64,000 nucleotides of DNA from an uncultured Microbacteriaceae bacterium (GCA_947487835.1 CANKXX010000003.1:124001-188000); one strand, 5' to 3'. Positions 34,252 through 42,816 are shown, counted from the first letter of the stretch. The notes: a model not told the origin generated them from the sequence alone. Numbers and translations are program-made.

Positions 34252-34779
34252 ATGGACCTGTCGCAGTACATCGAGGACCTGCACCGCCAGCTGGCGGTCG
34301 CGGCCGACGCCGGCGGCGAGGAGGCGCGGCAGCTGGCCGAGCGCCTCGCGGCACCGCTCGAGGCGGCGACGCGGCTCGTGCTGCTCGACGCGCTGTCGGC
34401 CGCGGCCAGCGAGATCACCCGCGACTTAGCGCCCGGCTCCGTCGACGTGCGACTCCGCGGGCGGGACCCCGAGTTCGTCGTCACCCTGCCCGCCACGGAC
34501 GCCTTCGCCGACGTCGACTCCCACGACGCGCGTGCCGCCGCACCGCTGCCGACCCCGGCGCTCTCCGGAGACGCCGAGGACGGCGCCACATCGCGCACCA
34601 CGCTGCGTCTGCCCGATCACCTCAAGTCGCGCGTCGAGGAGGCCGCGAGCGCGGAGGGGATCTCGGTGAACTCCTGGCTGGTCCGCGCCGTCGGGGACGC
34701 GCTCGAGACGAAGAACCGGCCGAGGAAGCAGCGCGAGCAGCACGACGGCGGTTCCCGCTTCACCGGCTGGGTGCGCTGA
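34252..34779 (+). CDS. Ribbon-helix-helix (HicB-like) protein
   Basis: A 175-residue protein. The N-terminal 75 residues are helical, and the C-terminal part (about 115-150) is an Arc/HicB-type ribbon-helix-helix, with TTLRLPDHLKSRVEEAASAE and SVNSWLVRAVGDAL. ATG 34252 lies six bases after a -10-like CACAAT, suggesting a leaderless message. It is followed four bases later by a DUF4097 gene. Database names call such proteins antitoxins, but no toxin gene is adjacent, and a DNA-binding regulator of the pair is at least as likely. Confidence 0.75.
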   Translation: MDLSQYIEDLHRQLAVAADAGGEEARQLAERLAAPLEAATRLVLLDALSAAASEITRDLAPGSVDVRLRGRDPEFVVTLPATDAFADVDSHDARAAAPLPTPALSGDAEDGATSRTTLRLPDHLKSRVEEAASAEGISVNSWLVRAVGDALETKNRPRKQREQHDGGSRFTGWVR

Positions 34780-34783
34780 CACC

Positions 34784-35647
34784 ATGCCGACCTTCCCCAC
34801 GCCGCACCCCGTCTCGGTGGTGATCGGCCTTGTCGTCGGCGACGTGCGCATTCACGCCACCGCGCGCGCGGACACCGTCGTCGAGATCCGGCCCTCCGAC
34901 CCGTCCCGCGCGGCCGACCTGCGTGCCGCGGAGCAGGCGCGGGTGCGGTACGAGCGGGGCGAGCTGCGGATCACCGCGTCGCGCGGGTGGAAGCAGTACT
35001 CCCCCTTCGGCGGGCGGGAGTCGATCGAGGTGAGCATCGAGGTGCCCACCGGATCCCGGGTGCACGGCGAGTCCGCGGTGGGGAGCCTGTACGCCAGCGG
35101 CACCCTCGCCGAGTGCTCGATCACCGCCGGGGTCGGTGACATCCGGCTGGACCGGACCGGCGACGTGACCCTGCGGACCGGCACGGGGGACGTGACGGTC
35201 GAGCACGCCGCCGGGAACGCGGAGATCACCACCTCGTCGGGCATGATCCGCGCTCACCGCATCGACGGTGGCGCGGTGCTCAAGAACTCCTACGGTCGCA
35301 CCGTGCTCGGCACGGTGGCCGGCGCGCTGCGCTTCAACGGAGCCCACGGGGACCTGGCCGTCGACCGCGCGGGCGCCTCCGTCGTGGCGAAGACCGCGTA
35401 CGGCAGCGTGCGGATCGGGGAGGTGGCGCGGGAGTCGCTGCTGCTCGAGTCCTCGTACGGAACGCTGGAGGCGGGCATCCGCGAGGGGACCGCCGCCTGG
35501 CTCGACCTCGGCTCGCAGCACGGCAGGGTGCGGAACGAGCTCGCCGCCGACTCCGGCCCCGGCGCCGCGGACGAGACCGTCGAGGTGCGCGCCCGGAGCT
35601 CCTGGGGTGACATCCTCATCCGCCGCTCCACCGAGCTGCCCGCGTAG
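34784..35647 (+). CDS. DUF4097 beta-strand-repeat protein
   Basis: A 287-residue protein built from short repeating beta strands (VGSLYASGTL, VGDIRLDRTG, TGDVTVEHAAG, YGRTVLG, YGSVRIGEV, YGTLEAGI), the DUF4097 pattern that folds as a beta-helix. The strand repeats have a period near 20 residues with YG(S/T/R) or GD turns. No signal peptide or membrane helix is present, so this copy is probably cytosolic. It starts four bases after the ribbon-helix-helix gene and must share its transcript. Biochemical role unknown. Confidence 0.82.
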   Translation: MPTFPTPHPVSVVIGLVVGDVRIHATARADTVVEIRPSDPSRAADLRAAEQARVRYERGELRITASRGWKQYSPFGGRESIEVSIEVPTGSRVHGESAVGSLYASGTLAECSITAGVGDIRLDRTGDVTLRTGTGDVTVEHAAGNAEITTSSGMIRAHRIDGGAVLKNSYGRTVLGTVAGALRFNGAHGDLAVDRAGASVVAKTAYGSVRIGEVARESLLLESSYGTLEAGIREGTAAWLDLGSQHGRVRNELAADSGPGAADETVEVRARSSWGDILIRRSTELPA

Positions 35648-35702
35648 GCGCGGCTCACATAGCGGCGCCTCCCGGCGCGCTCCGCTGTGCTCAGCCCGCC
35701 GC

Positions 35703-37142
35703 TCAGCCCACCGAGCCGTCGTACCGGAAGGCGAGGATCGAGCCCGGGTTCGTGAGGTTCCGCGTCGCGTCCCCGTTGCTGCCGCGGGCGATCCCGCCGC
35801 TGTCGGTCGCGACGAAGACGGTGCCGCCGTCGGGCGCGATGGCCGTGTCGCGGTACCGGTTCACGGAGGACCACAGGGGCACGCTGCTGCCGGTCAGGGT
35901 TCCGGCCGCGGTCACGCTGACCCGGTAGACCTTGCCGGCCTTGAGGGTCGTCATCAGCAGGGAGTTCCGCCAGCCCGGCACGGTGCCCGAGCTGTAGTGG
36001 TCGAGGCTCGACGGCGCGACAGTGGGGTAGCAAATGAAGTACAGGCCGGACGGGTCGCAGGCGTCGCCGCGGAAGTCGTGGCCCGTCGGCACCGTGTAGT
36101 AGGTGCGCAGCGGCGGCACGAAGGCGGGGTCCGTGAACGAGGACTCCGCCGTCCTGGGCACGGACGCGGGGATGGTGAAGGCGTCGTACTTCACGGTCGT
36201 GCCACAGCCGGACGCCGCGGACCAGTTGGCGTACACGTAGGCGCTGTCGTCCTTGTACCCGGCCACGTTGGGCCAGCCGTAGTTGCCGCCCGGGGTGAGC
36301 CGGTTGATCTCGTCGTCGCTCTGCGGCCCCTGCTCGGAGGAGTAAAGCGTGCCGTTCGGCGCGAACACGAGGCCCTGGGGGTTGCGGTGCCCGTAGGTGA
36401 GCACGTGGCTGCGGACGCCCTTGATGGTGGGGTTGTTCCAGGGGATCGACCCGTCGCGGTTCAGTCGCAGGGTCTTGCCCTGATAGGCGGTCCAGTTCTT
36501 CGCCGCGACCTCCGCCGCGGTGGGCAGGCGCTGTGCCAGGTTCGGGCGGCAGGCGTTCCCGCTCTGGTTGTTGCCGCGATCGCCGATTGTGTAGTGCAGC
36601 CGCCCGTCGGGCGCGAACACCAGCCGACCGGAGTTGTGGTCGTTGCTGGCGGGGAGGCCCGAGATCAGCTCCCGGGGGCTGTCGAGCTTCGCGGTGGCGG
36701 CCCGGTAGGTGTACCGCACCAGCTTCTGCTTCCGATCGAGGGCGGAGCCGGGATCGGCGTCGTACGTGTACGAGAGGTAGACGAAGTCATTGCCCGTCCC
36801 GGTGAGCAGGCGCGGGTCGAGCGCCATGCCGAGCAGGCCGTCCTGCGCGCCGGAGGTTGCCACGACGTTCGGGACCGTGAGGATGGTCCGGGTGGCACCG
36901 TCCGTCGGGCTCACCTGCGTCACCTCGCCCGAGCTGCGCTCCGTGACCCACAGCCGCCTGTCCGGTCCGTAGATCACCTCGAAGGGGTTGCTCAACCCGG
37001 TGGCGAGCACCCTCTTGGTGAAGTCGCCCGAGCCCGCGACCGGGTCGGTGGCGGCGGTGGCGGGCACCGCCGTGCCGACGGCGAAAAGGGCGGACAGGGG
37101 AAGGGACAGGGCGGCGAGCACCGCTCGTCGAGAGAACGTCAT
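35703..37142 (-). CDS. Secreted PQQ-dependent soluble glucose/sorbosone dehydrogenase
   Basis: A 479-residue secreted enzyme with a Tat-like signal peptide (TFSRRAVLAALS, cleavage near ATAA at 29-32). The six-bladed propeller carries the catalytic His169 in ASNDHNSGRL, the PQQ-contacting Arg253 in TYGHRNPQG, and GDRGNNQSGNAC (187-198). These match soluble quinoprotein glucose dehydrogenase rather than generic sorbosone dehydrogenase. It would oxidise aldose sugars outside the cell. No PQQ biosynthesis gene is in the window, so the cofactor must come from elsewhere. ATG 37142; a single-gene unit. Confidence 0.88.
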   Translation of the reverse strand: MTFSRRAVLAALSLPLSALFAVGTAVPATAATDPVAGSGDFTKRVLATGLSNPFEVIYGPDRRLWVTERSSGEVTQVSPTDGATRTILTVPNVVATSGAQDGLLGMALDPRLLTGTGNDFVYLSYTYDADPGSALDRKQKLVRYTYRAATAKLDSPRELISGLPASNDHNSGRLVFAPDGRLHYTIGDRGNNQSGNACRPNLAQRLPTAAEVAAKNWTAYQGKTLRLNRDGSIPWNNPTIKGVRSHVLTYGHRNPQGLVFAPNGTLYSSEQGPQSDDEINRLTPGGNYGWPNVAGYKDDSAYVYANWSAASGCGTTVKYDAFTIPASVPRTAESSFTDPAFVPPLRTYYTVPTGHDFRGDACDPSGLYFICYPTVAPSSLDHYSSGTVPGWRNSLLMTTLKAGKVYRVSVTAAGTLTGSSVPLWSSVNRYRDTAIAPDGGTVFVATDSGGIARGSNGDATRNLTNPGSILAFRYDGSVG

Positions 37143-37229
37143 TGTCTGCTGCTTCCGGTGGGGAGCCGATGCGGGGGTTGGGTCACGCTACCCCCGGTGG
37201 GGCGGCCGGGCAACAGTCGTCGACGGCTC

Positions 37230-39452
37230 TTACGTCCGGAGCGACTCCTGACTCGCGGCCGTCGCGGCTGCTGCCGCGACGCCGCTGGTCGCGGCAGCGT
37301 CGCCGCCTGCCGCAGCATCGCTCGGGGCGACCCCGCCGCCGGTCGCGGCTCCCGCACCCGCGGTGGGCGCGTCGGCATCCGCGCTCGCCTGCTCGAACTG
37401 CGAGTTGTACAGCCGCCAGTAGGCGCCCCTCGCAGCGATCAGGGTGTCGTGGCTGCCCTGCTCGACGATGCTGCCGTGCTCCATCACGAGGATGAGGTCG
37501 GCGTCCCGGATGGTGGACAGGCGGTGGGCGATCACGAACGAGGTGCGACCCTCGCGCAGCGCGGCCATGGCGTGCTGCAGCAGCAGTTCGGTACGGGTGT
37601 CCACGGAGGAGGTCGCCTCATCGAGGATGAGCACGGACGGCTGCGCCACGAAGGCGCGGGCGATCGTGATGAGCTGCTTCTCCCCCGCGGACACGTTGGA
37701 CGCGTCCTCGTCGAGCACGGTGTCGTACCCGTCGGGGAGGGAGTGCACGAACCGGTCGACGTAGGTCGCCTTCGCGGCCGTGAGGATCTCGTCGTCCGTC
37801 GCGGACTGCCTGCCGTACCGGATGTTCTCCCGGATGCTGCCGGCGAAGAGCCAGGGGTCCTGCAGCACCATCCCGGTCCTCGCCCGCACGTCGTGCCGCG
37901 TGAGGGACGCGATGTCCTGGCCGTCGAGCAGGATCCGGCCGCCGTCGAGCTCGTAGAAGCGCATGACGAGGTTCACGAGCGTCGTCTTGCCCGCGCCGGT
38001 GGGGCCGACGATGGCCACGGTCTGCCCGGGCTCCACCCGGAACGAGAGGTCGCGGATCAGCGGGTGCTCCGGAGAGTAGGAGAAGGAGACGTTCTCGAAG
38101 ACGATCGTGCCGTCGCCGTCTACGGGTGCCGGCGCGTCCGCGCGGTCGGGCTCCTGCTCCTCCTCGTCGAGCAGCTCGAACACGCGCTCCGCCGACGCGG
38201 TGCCGGACTGCACGACCGCGGCCATGCCGCCCAGCTCGGACAGCGGCTGGGTGAACTGCTGCGAGTACTGGATGAACGCCTGCACGTCGCCGAGCCGCAG
38301 CTGGCCGGTCGTGACCATGAGGCCGCCGAGCACGGCGATGCCGACGTAGGTGAGGTTCCCGATGAACATCATGCCGGGCATGATCATGCCGGAGAGGAAC
38401 TGGGCCCGGAACGCGGCCTGGTAGAGTTCCTCGTTCTCGGCCTTGAACTTCTCGAGCGAGTCCTCCTCGCGTCCGAACACCTTCACGAGCGCGTGACCGG
38501 AGAACGACTCCTCGACGCGCGCGTTCAGCCGGCCGACCTTGCGCCACTGGGTCGTGAACGCCGCCTGAGACTTCGGCCCGATGATGCCGAAGATGACGGC
38601 CATGAGCGGCAGCGACACGAGGGTCACCAGGGCGAGCTGCCACGAGATCGTGAACATCATGATGAGCACGCCGACGACGGTGAGCACCGAGGTCACGACC
38701 GTGGACAGGGCCTGCTGCATCGTCTGCGTGATGTTGTCGATGTCGTTGGTGACCCGGGAGATCAGTTCGCCGCGCTGCACCCGGTCGAAGTAGGCGAGGG
38801 GCAGGCGGTTGATCTTCGCCTCCACCGACTCGCGGAGCTGCCACATCGTGCGCATCATGATGACGTTGATCACGAAGCCCTGCAGCCAGGTGAGAACCGA
38901 GCTCGCGACGTAGAGCATGAGCACGATGCCGAGGATGCGGCCGAGCCGCACGAAGTCGACGCCCTCGCCGGGCACGAGGTTCCGCATCGCGGAAACGATG
39001 TTGGCGAGGTCGTCCTGCCCGGAGGCGCGGAGCCCGTCGACCGCCTGCGCCTGGCTCACGCCCGCGGGCAGCTGCAGCGAGATGACGCCCTCGAAGATGA
39101 TGTTCGTCGCCTCGCCGAGGATGCGTGGCGCGATGATCGCGAGCACGACGCCGATGGCGCCGAGCGTCGAGACGAAGATGAACGCGAACGCGTGCGGGCG
39201 GAGCAGCCCGATCAGGCGGCCGAAGCTCTGGCCGAAGTTCGCCGCCTTGCCCGGCGCCACGCTCGACCAGTCGTCGGCGTTGATGCGCGCCTGCTCGGCG
39301 AGCTCCAGCTCGTACCGCTCCTCCTCGGTGAGGACCTTCTCCGGCTTCTCCGGCTTCCCGGCTCTCGCCGGCTTCGCGCCCTTCACCGGCTTCGCAACCC
39401 TCGTCCCCTCGGGCTTCTCGTCGCCCCTGCGCTTCGCGTGCGACCCGCTCAT
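37230..39452 (-). CDS. Heterodimeric ABC exporter, catalytic half
   Basis: A 740-residue half-transporter. A Lys/Pro/Ala/Gly-rich N-terminal tail (about 1-50) precedes a six-helix membrane domain (about 70-400) and an ATPase domain with Walker A GPTGAGKTT, Walker B LILDEATSSVD and switch SFVIAHRLST. The signature is NVSAGEKQL, with Ala replacing the usual first Gly. The last 60 residues are an Ala/Gly-rich low-complexity tail. Its ATG overlaps the stop of the partner gene (ATGA), and the two must form a heterodimer. Cargo unknown; drug or lipid export is typical. Confidence 0.92.
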   Translation of the reverse strand: MSGSHAKRRGDEKPEGTRVAKPVKGAKPARAGKPEKPEKVLTEEERYELELAEQARINADDWSSVAPGKAANFGQSFGRLIGLLRPHAFAFIFVSTLGAIGVVLAIIAPRILGEATNIIFEGVISLQLPAGVSQAQAVDGLRASGQDDLANIVSAMRNLVPGEGVDFVRLGRILGIVLMLYVASSVLTWLQGFVINVIMMRTMWQLRESVEAKINRLPLAYFDRVQRGELISRVTNDIDNITQTMQQALSTVVTSVLTVVGVLIMMFTISWQLALVTLVSLPLMAVIFGIIGPKSQAAFTTQWRKVGRLNARVEESFSGHALVKVFGREEDSLEKFKAENEELYQAAFRAQFLSGMIMPGMMFIGNLTYVGIAVLGGLMVTTGQLRLGDVQAFIQYSQQFTQPLSELGGMAAVVQSGTASAERVFELLDEEEQEPDRADAPAPVDGDGTIVFENVSFSYSPEHPLIRDLSFRVEPGQTVAIVGPTGAGKTTLVNLVMRFYELDGGRILLDGQDIASLTRHDVRARTGMVLQDPWLFAGSIRENIRYGRQSATDDEILTAAKATYVDRFVHSLPDGYDTVLDEDASNVSAGEKQLITIARAFVAQPSVLILDEATSSVDTRTELLLQHAMAALREGRTSFVIAHRLSTIRDADLILVMEHGSIVEQGSHDTLIAARGAYWRLYNSQFEQASADADAPTAGAGAATGGGVAPSDAAAGGDAAATSGVAAAAATAASQESLRT

Positions 39453-41182
39453 CGCTGCGCCTCCACTCCGAGCTGCGACTCCACGATCTCCCGGTAGGTG
39501 GTGCTCGTCGTCAGGAGCTCGTCATGGGTGCCGAGTCCGACGATGCGGCCGTCCTCGAGCACGACGATGCGGTCCGCATCCGTGACCGTGGAGATGCGCT
39601 GCGCCACGACGATCTTCGTCACCCCCGGCAGCTCGCGCCAGAGCGCCTGTCTCAGGCGGGCATCCGTGGTGAGGTCGAGCGCGGAAAAGGAGTCGTCGAA
39701 CACGAGGATGCCGGGGTTGTGCACGATGGCCCGGGCGATCGCGAGGCGCTGCCGCTGGCCGCCGGACACGTTCGTGCCGCCCTGGGCTATGCGGGCGCCG
39801 AGCCCGCCCTCCATCTCCGCAACGAAGTCTCGGCCCTGGGCGATCTCGAGGGCGCGCCAGAGCTCCTCGTCCGTCGCGTCCTCCCGATCGAAGCGGAGGT
39901 TGGACGCGACCGTGCCGGTGAAGAGGAAGGGGCGCTGCGGGACCAGCCCGATGGACGCCCAGAGCGCGGGCAGGTCCGCCTGCCGCACGTCGGTGCCGTT
40001 CACGAGGACCGCGCCGCTCGTCACGTCGAAGAGGCGCGGAAGCAGGGAGATCAGCGTCGTCTTGCCCGCGCCGGTGGACCCGACGATGGCGACGGTCTCC
40101 CCGGGGGCGGCGGAGAAGCTGATGTTCTCGAGCACGGCGCGCTCGGCGCCCGGGTAGGTGAAGCCCGCGTCGCGGAACTCGATCGAGCCCGGGGTCGGGA
40201 AGGTGCGCTCCGCGTTCACGGGCCGGTGCAACGTCGTCTCGCTGTTCAGCACGGCGCCGATGCGCTCCCCGCTGACCGCGGCGCGCGGGATCATGATCGT
40301 CATGAAGCTGGCCATCAGCACGCCCATGAGGATCTGGCCGACGTACTGCATGAAGGCGAACAGCGTGCCGATCTCCACCGTGCCCCGGTCGACCTCGATG
40401 CCACCGAACCAGATGACGCCGACCACCGTGACGTTGAGCACGAGCATGGCGAGCGGGAACAGCAGCACGAACAGGGAGCCGACCTTGCGGCCGACGACCA
40501 TGATGTCGGTGTTCGCGAGGCGGAATCGCGCTTCCTCGATGGACTCGCGCACGAACGCGCGCACGACCCGGATGCCGCTCAGCTGCTCCCGCATCACCCG
40601 GTTCACGGTGTCGAGGCGCTTCTGGTAGCTGCGGAAGAGGGGGACCATGCGGCCGATGATGAGGCCGGCGACGACGAGGATCGTGGGCACGGAGACGCCG
40701 ATCAGCCAGGACAGGCCGACGTCCTGCTGCAGCGCCATGATCACCCCGCCGATCGCGAGCAGGGGCGCCGTCACGAGCATGGTCGCCCCCATCATGGCCA
40801 GCATCTGCACCTGCTGGACGTCGTTCGTGTTGCGGGTGATGAGCGACCCGGCGCCGAACTGCGAGACCTCGCGCTCCGAGAAGTTGGAGACGCGCTCGAA
40901 GACGTCGTTGCGGATGTCGCGGCCGCAGGCCATGGCGGCGCGGGCGGCGAAATAGGTGGCGATGACCGACGACGCGATCTGGCCCAGCGAGATCGCGAGC
41001 ATGAGCATGCCGGTCGACCAGATGTACCCGGTGTCGCCCGCGGCGACACCGTTGTTGATGATCTCGGCGTTCAGGCTCGGCAGGTAGAGACTCGCCAGCG
41101 CCGAGAGGAACTGGAACACCAGCACCCCGAGCAGCAGCCGGCGGTACGGCTTCAAATACGTGAGGAGCAGCTTTCCGAGCAT
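39449..41182 (-). CDS. Heterodimeric ABC exporter, partner half
   Basis: A 577-residue half-transporter: six-helix membrane domain (about 15-320), then an ATPase domain with Walker A GSTGAGKTT and a canonical NVSGGQRQR signature. Walker B reads LVFDDSFSALD, so the catalytic Glu after the Walker B Asp is replaced by Asp, and the switch segment is IVVAQRIST, with Gln where His is usual. This is the degenerate-site pattern of LmrC/TM287-type exporters, in which only one of the two ATP sites is fast. First gene of the pair. Confidence 0.92.
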   Translation of the reverse strand: MLGKLLLTYLKPYRRLLLGVLVFQFLSALASLYLPSLNAEIINNGVAAGDTGYIWSTGMLMLAISLGQIASSVIATYFAARAAMACGRDIRNDVFERVSNFSEREVSQFGAGSLITRNTNDVQQVQMLAMMGATMLVTAPLLAIGGVIMALQQDVGLSWLIGVSVPTILVVAGLIIGRMVPLFRSYQKRLDTVNRVMREQLSGIRVVRAFVRESIEEARFRLANTDIMVVGRKVGSLFVLLFPLAMLVLNVTVVGVIWFGGIEVDRGTVEIGTLFAFMQYVGQILMGVLMASFMTIMIPRAAVSGERIGAVLNSETTLHRPVNAERTFPTPGSIEFRDAGFTYPGAERAVLENISFSAAPGETVAIVGSTGAGKTTLISLLPRLFDVTSGAVLVNGTDVRQADLPALWASIGLVPQRPFLFTGTVASNLRFDREDATDEELWRALEIAQGRDFVAEMEGGLGARIAQGGTNVSGGQRQRLAIARAIVHNPGILVFDDSFSALDLTTDARLRQALWRELPGVTKIVVAQRISTVTDADRIVVLEDGRIVGLGTHDELLTTSTTYREIVESQLGVEAQR

Positions 41183-41588
41183 CGTCCCTCCGGACTGTCA
41201 CAGCGACGTGGTCGCTCCGCACGATAACCGCGACCACCGACATTCGGAACGGACCCCGACACGTGCTCGGGGCCGCCCGATTCCGGGCGCGCGGACGCCT
41301 CCGGGAGGGGTGGCGCGGGCGACCCTTCAGCGTGCCACTCCCGTTCCGCCAGGGTCAAGGCTGATCCGCGTTTCCGCCTCTGCCGACGGCAGCGACGACG
41401 AGAGCGCTCGTCCCGAACAGGGCTGCGGCTCTCGACTCAATTAAGCAGATCCCGTGCGACACGCGGCTGGAGGAGGCATGCCGACGGCGTGTCGTTCCGG
41501 ATCTGCTGGGTTGCCTTGGGGTGGGTCGTACATGGGTGCGTCGGCGGAGGGCACAATAGGGCGACAACCGGACGCGAAGGAGCACCCG
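41183..41588. other. Divergent 406-bp gap
   Basis: It contains the promoters of the ABC exporter pair (minus) and the DUF4287 gene (plus) and the inverted repeat at 41444-41507. Nothing else was recognised; no regulatory protein gene adjoins it. Confidence 0.5.
41444..41507. repeat. Inverted repeat related to palindrome family I
   Basis: Two 21-nt arms, 41444-41464 and 41487-41507, pair as AGCAGATCC-N4-CGACACGC and its complement, with a 22-nt loop. The inner CGACACGC/GCGTGTCG pairs are the same as in family I; the outer arms differ. Confidence 0.65.
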
Positions 41589-41882
41589 ATGTCATTCCAG
41601 GCCTACCTCGACACCGTCGAGGCGCAGACGGGGATCACCCCCCGGCAGTTCATCGACCTCGCGCGCGAGCGCGGGTTCGGACCGGAGACCAAGGCGACCC
41701 CCATCCTCACGTGGCTGAAGCAGGAGCACGACCTCGGTCACGGTCACGCGATGGCCATGGTGCACGTCATCAAGAACGGCGAGCGCATCAGCTCGGCGCA
41801 CGTGGGATCGACGGGCAGCCACCGCGACCCGAAGGATCACCTCTGGCTGGACGGCGTGGCCACCAAGCCCGAGGGCTACTGA
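41589..41882 (+). CDS. DUF4287-domain small protein
   Basis: A 97-residue protein of the DUF4287 type: MSFQAYLDTVEAQTGITPRQ opens the domain and ILTWLKQEHDLGHGHAMAMV closes it. Relatives are often fused or adjacent to DUF5655 domains, but here it stands alone. Small, soluble, helical; biochemical role unknown. ATG 41589 has GAAGGAG upstream. An in-frame start 135 bases earlier lies within the inverted repeat and is not used. Single gene, with a family II palindrome just after its stop. Confidence 0.85.
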   Translation: MSFQAYLDTVEAQTGITPRQFIDLARERGFGPETKATPILTWLKQEHDLGHGHAMAMVHVIKNGERISSAHVGSTGSHRDPKDHLWLDGVATKPEGY

Positions 41883-41897
41883 CCCCGCGCCACTGAC

Positions 41898-41965
41898 GTC
41901 CCTGCCCAGGCAGCGGCATCCTGCCCGTGGTCACTCGGGCAGGATGCCCGTGCCTGGGCAGGGAC
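41898..41965. repeat. Dispersed palindrome, family II, copy A
   Basis: A 68-bp palindrome of two 30-nt arms with 28 matching positions and an 8-nt loop. The left arm begins GTCCCTGCCCAGGCA and ends GGCATCCTGCCCG. It starts 15 bp after the DUF4287 stop. A second copy is at 43434-43520. Confidence 0.9.
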
Positions 41966-42051
41966 AGCGGGACCGCTGGGAGCGGGATCGCCGGGAGCGG
42001 GGGCGCGGGAGCGGTCGGCGCGCCGCTGCGCTCAGCCGAGGGACGGGGCGG

Positions 42052-42438
42052 TCACCGGGTCGAGCGCGGCGTCGGGCGCAGGTAGTCGACGAGGAAGCCG
42101 GCGAGGACGCCCACCGCGATGATGGCCAGGGCCGGCCAGAGCATCACCGGTCCGACGATGCTCCTGACGTCGACATCGAACAGCGGCTTGAGCGCGAAGG
42201 CGATGACGACGTAGGCGAGCGCGAGGATGGTCGCTCCGGCCGCAACGCGAGCGCCCCGGGTGCGGCGCTTGGTCGCGGGGAACGTCGACGCGTACTCCTC
42301 CGCCGTGCCGAACTCGTCCTCCGGGCTCGTCCCCGCGCTGATTGTGTGGGCCTGCACCTCCCGGACCGCCTCGGCGATGCGCGTTTCGGACAGCCCCCGG
42401 AGACGAAGGGCGAAGGCGAGGTCGTGTTCGTAGCTCAT
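42052..42438 (-). CDS. HAAS/DUF1700-like membrane protein
   Basis: A 128-residue protein. The N-terminal 50 residues form a small helical HAAS-like domain (FALRLRGLSETRIAEAVREV, then EDEFGTAEEYASTF), followed by two membrane helices (about 62-82 and 95-118). Proteins of this kind are regularly encoded with a PadR regulator, which they overlap here (ATG 42438 over the PadR stop). They are thought to act as the membrane-side partner of the regulator. ATG has no clear ribosome site, so translation is coupled. Confidence 0.8.
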   Translation of the reverse strand: MSYEHDLAFALRLRGLSETRIAEAVREVQAHTISAGTSPEDEFGTAEEYASTFPATKRRTRGARVAAGATILALAYVVIAFALKPLFDVDVRSIVGPVMLWPALAIIAVGVLAGFLVDYLRPTPRSTR

Positions 42439-42776
42439 GATGCATCCCGATTCGTGGCTCGTAGATCGGCGAGGTCGTCGTTCATCCGGTTCCAGGCGAG
42501 GACGGACCGATCGAGCTCCGCGTGCCCGAGGTGCGTCAGGGTGAAGACCTTCCGGCCCGGACCCGAGGTCTCGTGCTCCCAGGCGTGGTCGATGAGGCCC
42601 TGCTCCTCGAGTCGCCGCAGCAGCGGGTAGAGCGTGCCGCCCTTGATCCGCTCGAACCCGTGGTCGCGCAACAGCTCGAGCATCCCGTACCCGTGCTGCT
42701 GCTGGACGCTGAGCAGCGTGAGCACCGCTCGAGGCAGAGCAGCCCGCACGAGCTCGGATGTCCAGTCGACGACCAT
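42435..42776 (-). CDS. PadR-family transcriptional regulator
   Basis: A 113-residue PadR repressor: winged helix with LSVQQQHGYGMLELLRDHGF, ERIKGGTLYPLLRRLEEQGL (recognition helix) and the wing GPGRKVFTLTHLG, then a C-terminal dimerisation helix. ATG 42776. The palindrome CTACCTAGGTAG lies within its promoter and is the likely operator. It forms a two-gene unit with the HAAS-like membrane protein. The inducer is not known. Confidence 0.93.
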   Translation of the reverse strand: MVVDWTSELVRAALPRAVLTLLSVQQQHGYGMLELLRDHGFERIKGGTLYPLLRRLEEQGLIDHAWEHETSGPGRKVFTLTHLGHAELDRSVLAWNRMNDDLADLRATNRDAS

Positions 42777-42787
42777 GGTAAGTAGTC

Positions 42788-42816
42788 ACGCTACCTAGGT
42801 AGGGCCAGCGACACAA
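42788..42816 (-). promoter_or_regulatory. PadR promoter with operator
   Basis: On the minus strand TTGTGT (42816-42811), 17 bp, TAGCGT (42793-42788). The perfect palindrome CTACCTAGGTAG (42791-42802) covers the -10 and part of the spacer, with ACTACCTTG and ACTACTTACC half-site-like sequences on either side. The transcript would start about five bases before the ATG. Confidence 0.6.

Noticed and set aside
34252-35647. A toxin-antitoxin module
   Set aside because: The first protein has an antitoxin-like DNA-binding end, but the partner is a DUF4097 beta-helix, not a recognised toxin.
32985-35647. A genomic island of small unknown genes
   Set aside because: Base composition and codon use look like the flanks, and there is no integrase, tRNA end or direct repeat.
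35268-39497. A plus-strand open frame of 1409 codons
   Set aside because: It is the mirror of the glucose dehydrogenase and ABC exporter genes; its residues are the Arg/Gly/Ala/His/Val-rich mix of an antisense frame in G+C-rich DNA and it has no domain.
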